This document shows positions 53,060 through 63,008 of a stretch of 64,000 nucleotides of DNA, one piece after another. The stretch is from positions 2,302,501 to 2,366,500 of the forward strand of contig NZ_CM001240.1 in assembly GCF_000230835.1 (NCBI RefSeq). The letters are read 5' to 3'. The position numbers and the translations under genes were made by a program. Source of the DNA: Clostridium sp. DL-VIII. Its GTDB lineage: Bacteria; Bacillota; Clostridia; Clostridiales; Clostridiaceae. A model generated the notes under the pieces. The model did no database searches and was not told where the DNA came from. It saw nothing but the letters and a program-made list of their open reading frames with translations. Within the stretch, counting starts at the first letter, position 1; each line of letters starts with the position of its first letter.

Positions 53060-53824
53060 ATGATTTATTTTATAGGTGCAGGTCCTGGAGCAGTGGACTT
53101 AATAACTGTTAGAGGACGTGATTTATTAGAAAGAGCAGATGTTGTAGTTTATGCAGGTTCATTGGTATCTAAGGAGCATTTAGAATACTGTAGGCCAGAT
53201 GCGCAAATTTATAATTCTGCAAATATGACATTAGAAGATGTAATGGAAATAATGACAATGGAAGAGCAAATGGGAAAATTAGTTGTCAGGTTACATACAG
53301 GAGATCCATCAATTTATGGAGCTATAAGGGAGCAGATGGTTGAGCTTGACAGAGTAAGCATACCTTATGAAGTTGTGCCAGGTGTTAGTTCATTTACAGG
53401 AGCAGCAGCTGCAATAAATAGAGAATTTACTTTGCCGGGAGTATCTCAAACTGTTATTTTAACAAGGGTTGAAGGCAGAACGCCTGTCCCATCCAATGAA
53501 GATCTTGAAAAATTAGCGTCTATTGGAGCATCAATGGCGATTTTCTTATCTATATCAATGATCGACAAGGTTGTTGAAAAATTAAAAAATGGATATAAGA
53601 AGAATGTGCCTATAGCCGTAGTTGAGAGAGCAACATGGCCTGATGAAAGAATAATAATGGGTCATCTAGATGATATAGCGGATAAGGTTAAAGAAAATAA
53701 TATTACAAAGTGTGCTCAAATATTGGTTGGAGATTTTATTGATAGTGAATTTGAGAAAAGTTTGCTATATGATAAGAGTTTTTCACATATGTTTAGGGAA
53801 GCTGAGACTTCAGATAATGAATGA
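53060..53824 (+). CDS. cbiF: Cobalt-precorrin-4 C11-methyltransferase
   Basis: 254 residues. MIYFIGAGPGAVDLITVRGR is the CbiF/CobM start, followed by DVVVYAGSLV, VRLHTGDPSIYGAIREQM and VPGVSSFTGAAAAINREFTL. It methylates C11 of precorrin-4. GAAGGGG precedes the ATG. Its stop overlaps the start of cbiG by eight bases (ATGAATGA), which couples the two. Confidence 0.93.
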   Translation: MIYFIGAGPGAVDLITVRGRDLLERADVVVYAGSLVSKEHLEYCRPDAQIYNSANMTLEDVMEIMTMEEQMGKLVVRLHTGDPSIYGAIREQMVELDRVSIPYEVVPGVSSFTGAAAAINREFTLPGVSQTVILTRVEGRTPVPSNEDLEKLASIGASMAIFLSISMIDKVVEKLKNGYKKNVPIAVVERATWPDERIIMGHLDDIADKVKENNITKCAQILVGDFIDSEFEKSLLYDKSFSHMFREAETSDNE

Positions 53825-54929
53825 AGAAAAAGCTTTTAATATAAGCATAATTTGCCCGTCTCCAAGTGGAAAGAAAATAGCATTAAAGCTTCAAGAAAAC
53901 TTAAATGCAAGACTTTATATAAAAGAGAAAAATAATGATTTACTAAGGCACAGCAGTAACTTTGAATCAGAGATTAAGAATAAAACAGATGATAATAGGA
54001 AGAACACGTATATATATGGCGAGGATTTTAAGTTAAGTAATGTTACAAAGGAAGCTATGAGTAATTCAGAAGGAATTATTTTCATATCCTCAACAGGAAT
54101 TGCAGTAAGAGCAATTGCACCTTTTTTGAAGGGGAAGGCTGAGGACCCAGGGGTTGTTGTAGTAGATTTATCTGGGAAGTATGCGATAAATATTTTAAGC
54201 GGTCATATTGGTGGAGGGAATGAACTTACTCTTAAAGTAAGTGAAATTCTAAATTCTATGCCAATTATAACTACAGCAAGTGATAATATTGGTTTAACTG
54301 CACCAGATATAATAGCAAAAGAAAATAATTTGATAATAGAAGATTTGAAAAAAGCGAAATATATATCATCATTACTTGTTGATAAAAATGTAATTGGAGT
54401 AAAAGATGATTATAACTGTGTTAAGTTTAATGATGGGTATGAAAAAGTAGAAAAGTTAAGAGAGGATTGTATCTGGATAACTCATAATTTACAAGACATT
54501 TCAGCTAAAGAGGTGAATTATTCTAAGGTATTAAGACTTATAAAAAGAGATTTGGTACTTGGAATTGGCTGTAAAAAAGGTACACCGTATAACGAATTAA
54601 ATAAATTTATTTGTAGTAGTTTAATTGACTTTAATTTAGATGTAAAGGCGGTTGCAGCGATAGCTTCAATAGATATAAAAGCAAATGAAGAAGGAATTGT
54701 TAAATTAGCACAAAAATTAAACTGCCCTTTTAAAACTTTCAATAGAGAAAAGATAAAAACTGTAGAGGATAATTACGATAAAAGTGAATTTGTATTTAAG
54801 ACTCTTGGAGTGACAGGAGTTTGTGAGCCATGTGTGGAGCTTGCAGGAGCTAAGGTTATTATAAGTAAGATAAAGCATAATGGAATGACCTTAGCTATAG
54901 GGGTATTAGAAGGCTCTATAATTACGTAA
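53817..54929 (+). CDS. cbiG: Cobalt-precorrin-5A hydrolase
   Basis: 370 residues. It opens the delta-lactone after CbiF with loss of acetaldehyde. The N-terminal domain has FISSTGIAVRAIAPFLKGKA, the middle DPGVVVVDLSGKYAINILSG, HIGGGNELT, and the C-terminal domain begins LGIGCKKGTPYNEL and ends with TGVCEPCVELAGAKVI. The chosen ATG at 53817 overlaps cbiF and fits homologous starts. It is the last cobalamin gene in the window; cbiH and cbiJ are not seen. Confidence 0.92.
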   Translation: MNEEKAFNISIICPSPSGKKIALKLQENLNARLYIKEKNNDLLRHSSNFESEIKNKTDDNRKNTYIYGEDFKLSNVTKEAMSNSEGIIFISSTGIAVRAIAPFLKGKAEDPGVVVVDLSGKYAINILSGHIGGGNELTLKVSEILNSMPIITTASDNIGLTAPDIIAKENNLIIEDLKKAKYISSLLVDKNVIGVKDDYNCVKFNDGYEKVEKLREDCIWITHNLQDISAKEVNYSKVLRLIKRDLVLGIGCKKGTPYNELNKFICSSLIDFNLDVKAVAAIASIDIKANEEGIVKLAQKLNCPFKTFNREKIKTVEDNYDKSEFVFKTLGVTGVCEPCVELAGAKVIISKIKHNGMTLAIGVLEGSIIT

Positions 54930-55036
54930 TGGATTTTTAGTCAGAATATGACTGAATAAGAAAAGATGTGCTATAATGTGAGTATACTTAATATAAATTT
55001 AGTTAATATATTCATAATTTTAGGGGGAAGGAATTT

Positions 55037-55675
55037 ATGACCATTTTAGATTTGCTAAGTAGGATGAACACAGGAAATAATTCAATGGAAAAGGCACTAG
55101 AAATAATTAAAGATGATTTTATAAGCTTAATAAATGATAATTATGAATTAGTGGTTAATGAGAAGAAAGAATTAAATGTGAAGATTCCTAGTTTAGAAAA
55201 GAGAGATGAATATGTGTATGACAGCATAACTGAATATCCATATCCATTAGTGATGTGCATGAGGATTCAAGAAGTGAAAAATGTTGAAGTATATAATTTA
55301 ATATTATCAAGGTTTATGGAATTTTATAAGGACAAGCTTGATTTGTTTTTAAAAGATGTAAATTCAGTTGATAAATTAAAGGAAAATATAGTGAGAACTA
55401 AGAGGCATATAGATAATACTACTTATGCATCAATATTTGTAGGGGTTATTGGTGCAATAATATTATGTGTCTTTAAACTGTCTGAAACAGCTAGGTATAT
55501 GTCAATATTAGGGATTATATTGTTTTTTATTTTGGCGTTAATATTGCAGGTCACAAAAGAAAATCAAGTTAAAAAAGTTATAGATGCATATTTAAGTATA
55601 ATAAAAACAGAATGGTATAAAAAAGAATTATATAAACAATATGCGTTTTTCTGCAATTTCATAGAGCAAGATTAA
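55037..55675 (+). CDS. Membrane protein of unknown function
   Basis: 212 residues: a soluble helical N-terminal domain of about 130, two adjacent transmembrane segments (YASIFVGVIGAIILCVFKLS and MSILGIILFFILALILQVTK) and a short C-terminal helix. No signal peptide. GGGGGAAGG precedes the ATG. No family recognised. It is separated from cbiG by 107 bp and followed by a terminator, so it is a single transcription unit. Confidence 0.6.
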   Translation: MTILDLLSRMNTGNNSMEKALEIIKDDFISLINDNYELVVNEKKELNVKIPSLEKRDEYVYDSITEYPYPLVMCMRIQEVKNVEVYNLILSRFMEFYKDKLDLFLKDVNSVDKLKENIVRTKRHIDNTTYASIFVGVIGAIILCVFKLSETARYMSILGIILFFILALILQVTKENQVKKVIDAYLSIIKTEWYKKELYKQYAFFCNFIEQD

Positions 55676-55752
55676 ACTTATCAGTAATTTCTGGTTTAGT
55701 GATCTTATTTAAGTTTAAAAAATTAAATATTAAAAATGTACTACAAGAATAT

Positions 55753-55786
55753 ATCCTCACAATGTTAATTATCATTGTTGAGGATT
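55753..55786 (+). terminator. Terminator of the 55037 membrane-protein gene
   Basis: ATCCTCACAATG pairs with CATTGTTGAGGAT (one bulge), then TTTTTATTTT. Confidence 0.7.
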
Positions 55787-55865
55787 TTTATTTTATATGA
55801 ATATTAATCATAAAGAATCAAATACTACAAAAGTAGAAATTATATTATTTAGGGAGGTGCTATTT

Positions 55866-56564
55866 ATGTTTGAACATAAAAAACAATTATTAAGAGATGT
55901 AAAAGTAGAAAGAATAAATCCACAGTATGCTGTATTAATGCAGGAGCAATTAGGTGGAGGCAATGGAGAGCTTAAGGCAGCAATGCAATATATTTCTCAA
56001 AGTTTTAGAGTAAAGGATCCCGAAATAAAGGACTTATTTCTAGATATTGGTGCAGAAGAACTTAGCCATATGGAAATGGTAGCGCAAACAATTAATTTGT
56101 TAAATGGACATGAAGTTGATAACAGAAAAGTCGAAAATGGTGAAATTGAAACTCATGTATTAGCAGGATTATCACCTGTATTAATTAATTCATCAGGAGA
56201 ACCATGGACAGCTAATTATGTGACTGTTACTGGTGATTTAGTTGCAGATTTGTTATCAAATATAGCTTCGGAGCAGAGAGCTAAGGTTGTATATGAATAT
56301 TTATACCGCCAAATTCAAGATAAAGAAGTAAGAGCAACAATCGATTTTCTACTTAATAGAGAAGAAGCACATAATGCATTATTTAGAGAAGCGTTAAATA
56401 AAGTGCAAAATACCGGTTCAAATAAAGATTTTGGTGTTACAAACGATTCTAAGCTTTATTTTGATTTGTCTACACCTGGACCTTCACATAAGTCACCAAG
56501 CCCAACTCCAGCAAGCTTTGAATCTCCTAATAAGGAAAATGATAGAGTATTAGTACATAAGTAA
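55866..56564 (+). CDS. Manganese catalase family protein (CotJC-like)
   Basis: 232 residues with the di-manganese ferritin-like bundle: GNGELKAAMQYISQS (Glu), DIGAEELSHMEMV (Glu, His), NIASEQRAKVVYEYL (Glu) and LNREEAHNALFREAL (Glu, His). It disproportionates hydrogen peroxide. It is shorter than typical 280-residue manganese catalases and closer to the spore-coat CotJC group. GGAGGTG lies 7 bases before ATG 55866; earlier in-frame ATGs lack a site. The C-terminal tail is Ser/Pro-rich (GPSHKSPSPTPASFESPNKE). Confidence 0.85.
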   Translation: MFEHKKQLLRDVKVERINPQYAVLMQEQLGGGNGELKAAMQYISQSFRVKDPEIKDLFLDIGAEELSHMEMVAQTINLLNGHEVDNRKVENGEIETHVLAGLSPVLINSSGEPWTANYVTVTGDLVADLLSNIASEQRAKVVYEYLYRQIQDKEVRATIDFLLNREEAHNALFREALNKVQNTGSNKDFGVTNDSKLYFDLSTPGPSHKSPSPTPASFESPNKENDRVLVHK

Positions 56565-56576
56565 TTTATTTAAAAA

Positions 56577-56605
56577 TAGCATCTGTAAGTTTACAGGTGC
56601 TTATT
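56577..56605 (+). terminator. Terminator of the manganese-catalase gene
   Basis: AGCATCTGTAA pairs with TTACAGGTGCT (one G-T pair), followed by a T-rich stretch. Confidence 0.65.
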
Positions 56606-56775
56606 TATTTATTTAAATATGTCTCTTTTATCATTTGCAGGGAAATTGAAAAGAATGGATGAATTTTATAAATATAGGTGTAAAAATATAGGAGCTTAAC
56701 ATATATGAGGATTGTTGGTATTTAGTAAAAGTGCTATAATTATGTTATATTAGGGGAAGATAAAGGGGGAAAGGT

Positions 56776-56805
56776 TTGCAAAAACCGAAAAAATATGAAA
56801 AGTAG
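56776..56805 (+). CDS. Possible 9-codon leader ORF overlapping the NlpC/P60 gene start
   Basis: TTG 56776 follows GGGGGA by 5 bases and opens MQKPKKYEK, ending at TAG 56803-56805, past the ATG of the next gene at 56795. The main gene has no ribosome site at normal distance (nearest purine run about 20 bases away), so translation may be coupled through this leader. Confidence 0.3.
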   Translation: MQKPKKYEK

Positions 56806-58078
56806 AATTTTAGCACTTATGTTAGTAGCTGTAATGGTTAGTTCTGTACCAGTATTTGCAGCACCGAGCAATGAACAGTTAGATGCATCAAGGCAAAAAT
56901 ATGCTGAAATCGAAAATAAGATTAAGGATATTGAAAATCAAATTTATGACTTAGACGCGCAAATGGAAACGCTTCAAGCAACTGTTGATAAAAATAAAAC
57001 AGAAATACAGAATATCAATATATCTACTGAAAACACTAAAAAGGATATTGAACAGTGTAAGAAAGATATTAATGATTTGGATTTAGCTTTAGGGCAAAGA
57101 CTTAAAGGAATGTATAATTCAGGTAATTTAGAATTTAACTATTTGAATTTTGTACTTAACTCTGATTCAACAAGTGACCTTTTTACAAGAGTGCAAGCTA
57201 TTACAACTCTAGTTGGAAAGGACAAGTCATACATAGAAAATATAGATAATAAGAGAAATGAACTAAATGAAAAGGTAAAATCTTTAGACGATAAGAAAGC
57301 TCAGATAAATAAACTTAATGATGAAGTGCAGGATAATTTAAATCAATTAACAGAAAAGAAGAAATCTGAACAGGAATTAGCAACTCAGGCTAAAGAAGAA
57401 AAGGATAAATTTGATTCTCAATATTTATCGCAATTAGAAAGAGATGCGGTAAAGTATCAATTTGATGTAATAGATAATTCTAATAGTTCATCAGCAGATA
57501 TTCAGGCAGCAGTTGACCAATTGACTAGTATGAGGAATAGTCAAATTAAGAGTCCAATTGTTACTAAAGAAATCAATGATGAAATACAAAAAGGAAAAAC
57601 AGCAGCTGCTAAGAAGAAGAGTGAAGAAGCACAGGCAGCCGCACAAGCAGCTGCTGCTGCAAAATTAAATAGCGCAAAATCAAATAGCCAAAAATCAACG
57701 GCTCAAAAGTCTAGTTCATCGGTGGCAGCACCATCAGCAGGAAAGGCTCAGGCAATTTTAAATGAAGCATATAAACATTTAGGCGCGTCTTATGTATGGG
57801 GTGCAACAGGACCAAGTACATTTGATTGCTCAGGATTCACACAATATGTTTATGAGCATGCTGCAGGAATAGATATAACAAGAACAACATATACACAAAT
57901 AAATGTTGGACAACCTGTAAGTGAGGATCAGTTACAACCGGGAGACTTAGTATTTCCACATACAGGCCATGTTGGTATCTATGTTGGAAATGGACAAATG
58001 ATTCATGCGCCTCAAACAGGTGATGTAGTTAAAGTAGGTCCAGTATTCAGTTTTTACGCAGCGCGTAGAATACTTTAA
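56795..58078 (+). CDS. Secreted peptidoglycan DL-endopeptidase, CwlO-like (coiled coil + NlpC/P60)
   Basis: 427 residues. Signal peptide (SRILALMLVAVMVSSVPVFA), then a long coiled coil (residues about 30-215, with DKKAQINKLNDEVQDNLNQL-type heptads), an Ala/Lys/Ser linker, and the NlpC/P60 domain from about 318. The catalytic Cys is in STFDCSGFTQYVY (about 345) and the His in TGHVGIYVGNG (about 392). Such proteins cut stem peptides during wall elongation and are activated through the coiled coil by FtsEX. The start relies on signal-peptide position; see the leader ORF. Confidence 0.88.
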   Translation: MKSRILALMLVAVMVSSVPVFAAPSNEQLDASRQKYAEIENKIKDIENQIYDLDAQMETLQATVDKNKTEIQNINISTENTKKDIEQCKKDINDLDLALGQRLKGMYNSGNLEFNYLNFVLNSDSTSDLFTRVQAITTLVGKDKSYIENIDNKRNELNEKVKSLDDKKAQINKLNDEVQDNLNQLTEKKKSEQELATQAKEEKDKFDSQYLSQLERDAVKYQFDVIDNSNSSSADIQAAVDQLTSMRNSQIKSPIVTKEINDEIQKGKTAAAKKKSEEAQAAAQAAAAAKLNSAKSNSQKSTAQKSSSSVAAPSAGKAQAILNEAYKHLGASYVWGATGPSTFDCSGFTQYVYEHAAGIDITRTTYTQINVGQPVSEDQLQPGDLVFPHTGHVGIYVGNGQMIHAPQTGDVVKVGPVFSFYAARRIL

Positions 58079-58240
58079 TATTATGAATAATCAACAATGA
58101 TTAATATCTGAATGATATAGTTTATCTAATATCAAGGCATATAGGAAAATTAATAATTACTTTGTAAATGCCTATAAAAATGGAATAGATTATATGACTA
58201 TTAAGAATAGAATTAATTCCAATGAAAATTAGTAAAATAT

Positions 58241-58281
58241 AAAAATGACTGGTCACATGATTGTGGCCAGTCATTTTTATA
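58241..58281. terminator. Strong bidirectional terminator
   Basis: AAAAATGACTGG pairs with CCAGTCATTTTT around a central TCAC/GTGG helix. It serves both the NlpC/P60 gene and the convergent kup gene. Confidence 0.8.
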
Positions 58282-58289
58282 GTTAGAAA

Positions 58290-60293
58290 TTATTTTTCTA
58301 TTCTTTTTAAAATTACATAATTATGTTTACCTACAAATAAAGGTACATTTTCAATATCTACATCGCTAGTCTCGAGTCCAAACCATTTTGCTGGAGAAAC
58401 TGTATATCTTTTTATAAAAAGTTTAGCTTTAAGTATTAACTCATCCCAGAGATTTAAGCTTGACTCATAAGAAAGATGCTCTTGAATTATGGTAAAACGG
58501 AAATCACCAACTTTTCTATCAGGCATAGTAGTATAATTTCTAGACTGAATTTGTATTTCTCCACTCTCAACTAATTCGGTTGAAATTTGACGTAAAAAAA
58601 CATTTAATTTTTGTTCAACTCTGAAGCCGAGTTTTATTTGGACCTTGACTAAATAAGAAGTTCCAAATGTGTCTACAGTATATTCTGCTCCATAAGGTTC
58701 ATCAGTAACTACAATGTTAACAAACCAGTAAACATCAGCTCTTTTAGGCCTCTTATCTAAGATAGAATACATTGTTTTTCTTTCAATCTGACTTTCTTTA
58801 TGACAGCTGGTTAAATATACAAGATTTGTTGTATATTTAGGGCGGTCAGTATCTTGACGTAGTTGATTTAATGTTTTTTTATAATTTTTAATTGGAACAT
58901 TTTCAATTAAACGCATTTTTATGTGATATCCTTTAATCCAGATATACATTATAGATAAAATAACGAAAGCAATTAAAACGGTTATAAATCCACCATGCAT
59001 AAATTTAACTACATTTGCTATGAAGAATGAAAATTCAAGCATACCGAAGAAGATAAGTACAAAAAGTGCGATAATAAGTGGAGTTTTCTTCTTTAGTAAA
59101 TAATTGAATAAGAGAATAGTTGTCATAAGCATTGTTACTGTAATTGCTAAGCCATAAGCAGCTTCCATATGTGCAGAGCTTTTAAAATAAAGAACTATAC
59201 CAATACAAACAATCCATAAAAATTTATTAACTGCAGGTAAATAGAGTTGTCCTTTAGATTTTGATGGATACATAGTATGTAATCTAGGAAATAAATTCAA
59301 TTTAATTGCTTCAGACACAAGTGTAAATGATCCTGAAATTAATGCCTGAGATGCTATAATTGCTGCAAGTGTAGAAATTATTATACCATAAATCAAAAAG
59401 CTTCTTGGAATCATTTGAAAAAATGGATTTAAGTCTTCAATTCTCATAATCTCAGGGTTCTTTTTAGCCCATAAAAGCCAAGCACCTTGTCCAAAATAAT
59501 TTAACAATAAGCATATTTTAACAAAAGGCCAGGAACCATAAATATTTTTCTTACCAACATGTCCAAGATCTGAATAAAGAGCTTCAGCACCTGTTGTTGC
59601 TAAGAATACACTACCGAGAATAAAGAAGCCTGCTTTATTCTCAGGACTTAAAAGTATTTTGATTCCATAATATGGAGAAAGTGCACGTAGCAATGTCCAA
59701 TCATGAGAAAGCCCTAGTATTCCGAATATGGCTAATGAGGTAAACCAAATAAGCATAACTGGACCAAACAATTTACCAATAAAATCAGTTCCAAAATGTT
59801 GAATAAAGAATAAAGCACTTATGATTGCTATTACAATTACGACAACATCATTTTGGTTATTTCCAAAAATGTGATTAAAACTTGGAATAAGATTTAATCC
59901 TTCAATTGCTGATGTAACAGTTACAGCTGGAGTTAACATACCATCAGCAAGCAATGCTGATCCACCAAGCATCGCTGGAATAAGAAGCCATTTTCCTTGA
60001 TTTCGTACTAAGGTAAAAAGAGAAAAGATTCCTCCTTCACCTTTATTATCTGCATTTAATGTGATTGAAACATATTTTATTGAAGTTAAAATAGTGATTG
60101 TCCAAAAAACTAGAGATAAGACTCCTAATATAAAGTTTTCAGATATATTTGGTAAGCCACCATTACTATCAATAACTGATTTCATTACATATAGTGGTGA
60201 AGTTCCAATATCGCCATAAACTACGCCGAGTGCAACAGTAATACCTGCTAAGGAAAGTTTTTGAACAGTATTTTGTTTTATATTTAATCTCAT
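58290..60293 (-). CDS. kup: Kup-type potassium uptake protein (tandem copy 2)
   Basis: About 667 residues with about 12 transmembrane segments. VALGVVYGDIGTSPLYVMKS near the start is the Kup signature, followed by NADNKGEGGIFSLFTLV, MLTPAVTVTSAIEGL and the C-terminal soluble domain. It imports K+ with protons. ATG 60293 has AAGGAAG 8 bases upstream. It is a tandem paralogue of the next gene (about 75% identical by eye), 330 bp downstream of it. No c-di-AMP riboswitch was seen. Confidence 0.92.
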   Translation of the reverse strand: MRLNIKQNTVQKLSLAGITVALGVVYGDIGTSPLYVMKSVIDSNGGLPNISENFILGVLSLVFWTITILTSIKYVSITLNADNKGEGGIFSLFTLVRNQGKWLLIPAMLGGSALLADGMLTPAVTVTSAIEGLNLIPSFNHIFGNNQNDVVVIVIAIISALFFIQHFGTDFIGKLFGPVMLIWFTSLAIFGILGLSHDWTLLRALSPYYGIKILLSPENKAGFFILGSVFLATTGAEALYSDLGHVGKKNIYGSWPFVKICLLLNYFGQGAWLLWAKKNPEIMRIEDLNPFFQMIPRSFLIYGIIISTLAAIIASQALISGSFTLVSEAIKLNLFPRLHTMYPSKSKGQLYLPAVNKFLWIVCIGIVLYFKSSAHMEAAYGLAITVTMLMTTILLFNYLLKKKTPLIIALFVLIFFGMLEFSFFIANVVKFMHGGFITVLIAFVILSIMYIWIKGYHIKMRLIENVPIKNYKKTLNQLRQDTDRPKYTTNLVYLTSCHKESQIERKTMYSILDKRPKRADVYWFVNIVVTDEPYGAEYTVDTFGTSYLVKVQIKLGFRVEQKLNVFLRQISTELVESGEIQIQSRNYTTMPDRKVGDFRFTIIQEHLSYESSLNLWDELILKAKLFIKRYTVSPAKWFGLETSDVDIENVPLFVGKHNYVILKRIEK

Positions 60294-60416
60294 TTTAAAA
60301 TCTTCCTTTTCTATATACATAGTATTATGAATTTTGATTATTTTACGAATTTTTGTGATTTTTAAAACTTTATTTAGTAATAATTTCTATAGTTATAAAA
60401 TCGATGGGAGCGACTT

Positions 60417-60467
60417 AAAAGTTATATCATAAGTTACTTCTAAAATAATATCTATGATATAACTTTT
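60417..60467. repeat. Perfect 15-bp inverted repeat between the kup genes
   Basis: AAAAGTTATATCATA (60417-60431) is inversely repeated at 60453-60467. A second stem lies at about 60535-60590 (GGAACCATACAC with its complement), which may terminate the upstream kup gene. Nothing is coded in this gap. Confidence 0.65.
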
Positions 60468-60623
60468 AGAAAAACAAGTCAAATTGTCTTTATCATGAAG
60501 ATAAGAGGAATTATTATAGAATTTCTGAGAATAGGAACCATACACAGAAGGATTCTTCATTTTACTATGTATGGCTCCTATTATCTAAATATTTATATGT
60601 AAATAACCAGTCAAAAACATTTA

Positions 60624-62627
60624 TTATTTTGAGGTCCTTTTTAATTTTATGCTATCATCTATTCCTACAAAAAAAGGAACATTTTCAACATCAACTTCAC
60701 TAGTTTCAAGTCCAAACCATCTTTCAGGGGTAACTGTATATCTCTTTATAAATAATTTAGCTTTAAGTATATATTCATCCCAAAAGTTTAATTTTGATCC
60801 GTATGAAAGCCGTTCTTGAATTAGAAGGAAACGAAAATCTCCAAGCTTTCGTTCAGGGATTGTAGTATAGTTTCTGGATTGAATTTGTACTTCTCCACTT
60901 TCAACTAACTCCACTGAAATTTGACGTAAAAAAACATTTAGTTTTTGTTCTACCCGAAAACCAAGTTTTATTTGGACTTTGACGATATATGATGTTCCAA
61001 AAGTATCTACGGAATATTCCGCAATGTAGGGTTCATCAGTAACGATAATATTAACAAACCAGTAAACATCAGCTTTTTTAGGCTTTCTATCTAAGATGGA
61101 ATACAATATTTTTCTTTCAATTTCTTTAGGTTTGCTGCTACTAGTTAAACATACAAGGTTTGTTGTATATTTGGGACGATCGTTATCCTGACGTAACATA
61201 TGTAACTGTTCTTTATAATCTTCAATTGGCACATATTCTAATAAACTAATTTTAATATAATAACCTTTAATCCAAATATACATAATAGATAGAATGGCTA
61301 AAGCTATTAAGGCTGCTATAAATCCACCATGCATGAATTTGACAATGTTGGCTAAGAAGAACGAGGTTTCAATTATACCAAATATGATAAGTATAGATAA
61401 TGCAAAGAGAAAAGGAACCTTTTTCTTTAATAAATAATTAAATAAAAGAATGGTTGTCATGATCATTGTAACAGTAATTGAAAGTCCATAAGCTGCTTCC
61501 ATTCGTGTAGAGCTTTTAAAATAAAGAACTATTCCAATGCAGACAATCCATAATATCTTGTTAACAGAAGGCATATAAAGCTGTCCCTTAGACTTAGATG
61601 GATACATAGTATGCAATCTAGGAAATAAATTTAATTTAATTGCTTCAGAAACAAGAGTAAAAGAACCCGAAATTAAGGCCTGTGAAGCAATAATTGCTGC
61701 AAGGGTAGAAATTATTATGCCGAAGAGCAAAAAATAATGTGGAATTAATTGAAAAAAAGGATTCAAATTATCTGCGTTAAGAAATTCAGTTCTTTTCCTA
61801 GCTGATAGTATCCAGGAACCTTGACCAAAATAATTTAATAATAAGCATACTTTAACAAAAGGCCAAGAACCATAGATATTATTTTTTCCAACATGCCCAA
61901 GATCAGAGTAAAGAGCCTCTGCACCTGTTGTTGATAAAAATATACTCCCGAGAATAAAAAATCCTTGTCTATTTTCCTTGCTAAAGAGAATTTTGAATCC
62001 GTAATATGGGGAAAGGGCACGTAATAAAGTCCAATCATGAAAAAGTCCTATAATTCCAAATAATGCTAAGCACAAGAACCAAATAAGCATAACAGGACCA
62101 AACAGTTTTCCAATTATATCAGTTCCAAAGTGTTGAATGAAAAAAAGAATACTTATAATTACTATTACAATTATAATGATGCTATTTTCATTAGAACCTA
62201 AAGTAGTTTTAAAGCTGGGGATCAAATCCAACCCTTCAATAGCAGAAGTTACAGTTACGGCTGGGGTTAACATTCCATCAGCTAGAAGTGTAGAACCGCC
62301 GATCATAGCGGGGATAATAAGCCATTTTGCGCGATGACGAACTAAGGTAAAGAGAGAAAAAATACCTCCTTCGCCTTTATTATCTGCATTTAAAGTTATA
62401 GCAACATATTTTATTGTGGTTAATGCAGTAATAGTCCAGAATATAAGAGATAAGACTCCAAGAATAAAGCTTTCAGATATGTTTTTTAGACCGCCATTAC
62501 CCTGGAGAATTGAGCTCATTACATAAAGAGGTGAAGTACCTATATCACCATAAACTACACCAAGAGCGATGATGATACCACTTAGGGTGAGTTTGTTAAT
62601 ATCATTCTGTTTTAAAGTTTTCTTCAT
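60624..62627 (-). CDS. kup: Kup-type potassium uptake protein (tandem copy 1)
   Basis: About 667 residues with the same signature (IALGVVYGDIGTSPLYVMSS, MLTPAVTVTSAIEGL, LGHVGKNNIYGSWPFV). Twelve transmembrane segments and a C-terminal cytosolic domain. ATG 62627 has GGAAGG 6 bases upstream; the longer in-frame start lacks a site. The two kup genes are separated by hairpins and may be regulated independently. The intergenic region 62673-62970 is AT-rich with no gene. Confidence 0.92.
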   Translation of the reverse strand: MKKTLKQNDINKLTLSGIIIALGVVYGDIGTSPLYVMSSILQGNGGLKNISESFILGVLSLIFWTITALTTIKYVAITLNADNKGEGGIFSLFTLVRHRAKWLIIPAMIGGSTLLADGMLTPAVTVTSAIEGLDLIPSFKTTLGSNENSIIIIVIVIISILFFIQHFGTDIIGKLFGPVMLIWFLCLALFGIIGLFHDWTLLRALSPYYGFKILFSKENRQGFFILGSIFLSTTGAEALYSDLGHVGKNNIYGSWPFVKVCLLLNYFGQGSWILSARKRTEFLNADNLNPFFQLIPHYFLLFGIIISTLAAIIASQALISGSFTLVSEAIKLNLFPRLHTMYPSKSKGQLYMPSVNKILWIVCIGIVLYFKSSTRMEAAYGLSITVTMIMTTILLFNYLLKKKVPFLFALSILIIFGIIETSFFLANIVKFMHGGFIAALIALAILSIMYIWIKGYYIKISLLEYVPIEDYKEQLHMLRQDNDRPKYTTNLVCLTSSSKPKEIERKILYSILDRKPKKADVYWFVNIIVTDEPYIAEYSVDTFGTSYIVKVQIKLGFRVEQKLNVFLRQISVELVESGEVQIQSRNYTTIPERKLGDFRFLLIQERLSYGSKLNFWDEYILKAKLFIKRYTVTPERWFGLETSEVDVENVPFFVGIDDSIKLKRTSK

Positions 62628-63008
62628 ATTAAGCCTTCCTTTATAGTTATAGTTTGCTCCCACATTAGGCATGATAAAAATGTTTAATTATAGAAAAACA
62701 CTTCTTCAATATTAATAAAATTTTAATAATAGTTTAAATTATTATTTGTGGAATCAATTTAGTATTTCCGTTTAAGGATTCAAATATGTTTGTGGTTTAT
62801 TTAAAAATAAAATTCGAAGCTTTAAGAATTGTAGAAAAAATTCTTAAGCAGATAGAAATAGAAAACAATAATAAATTATAAAATTATTTAATATTGTAAT
62901 ACTATTATTGAAAGCGATAATTATAGTTAGGCATATTCATATGTAGTCATTCAATATGATTAATGGATTTTGTTTTACGAATATGTATTTTATGAGGAGG
63001 AATTAATT

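Noticed and set aside
60320..62990. A c-di-AMP (ydaO) riboswitch upstream of the kup genes
   Set aside because: The expected conserved segments were looked for in both intergenic regions and not seen; only simple hairpins are present.
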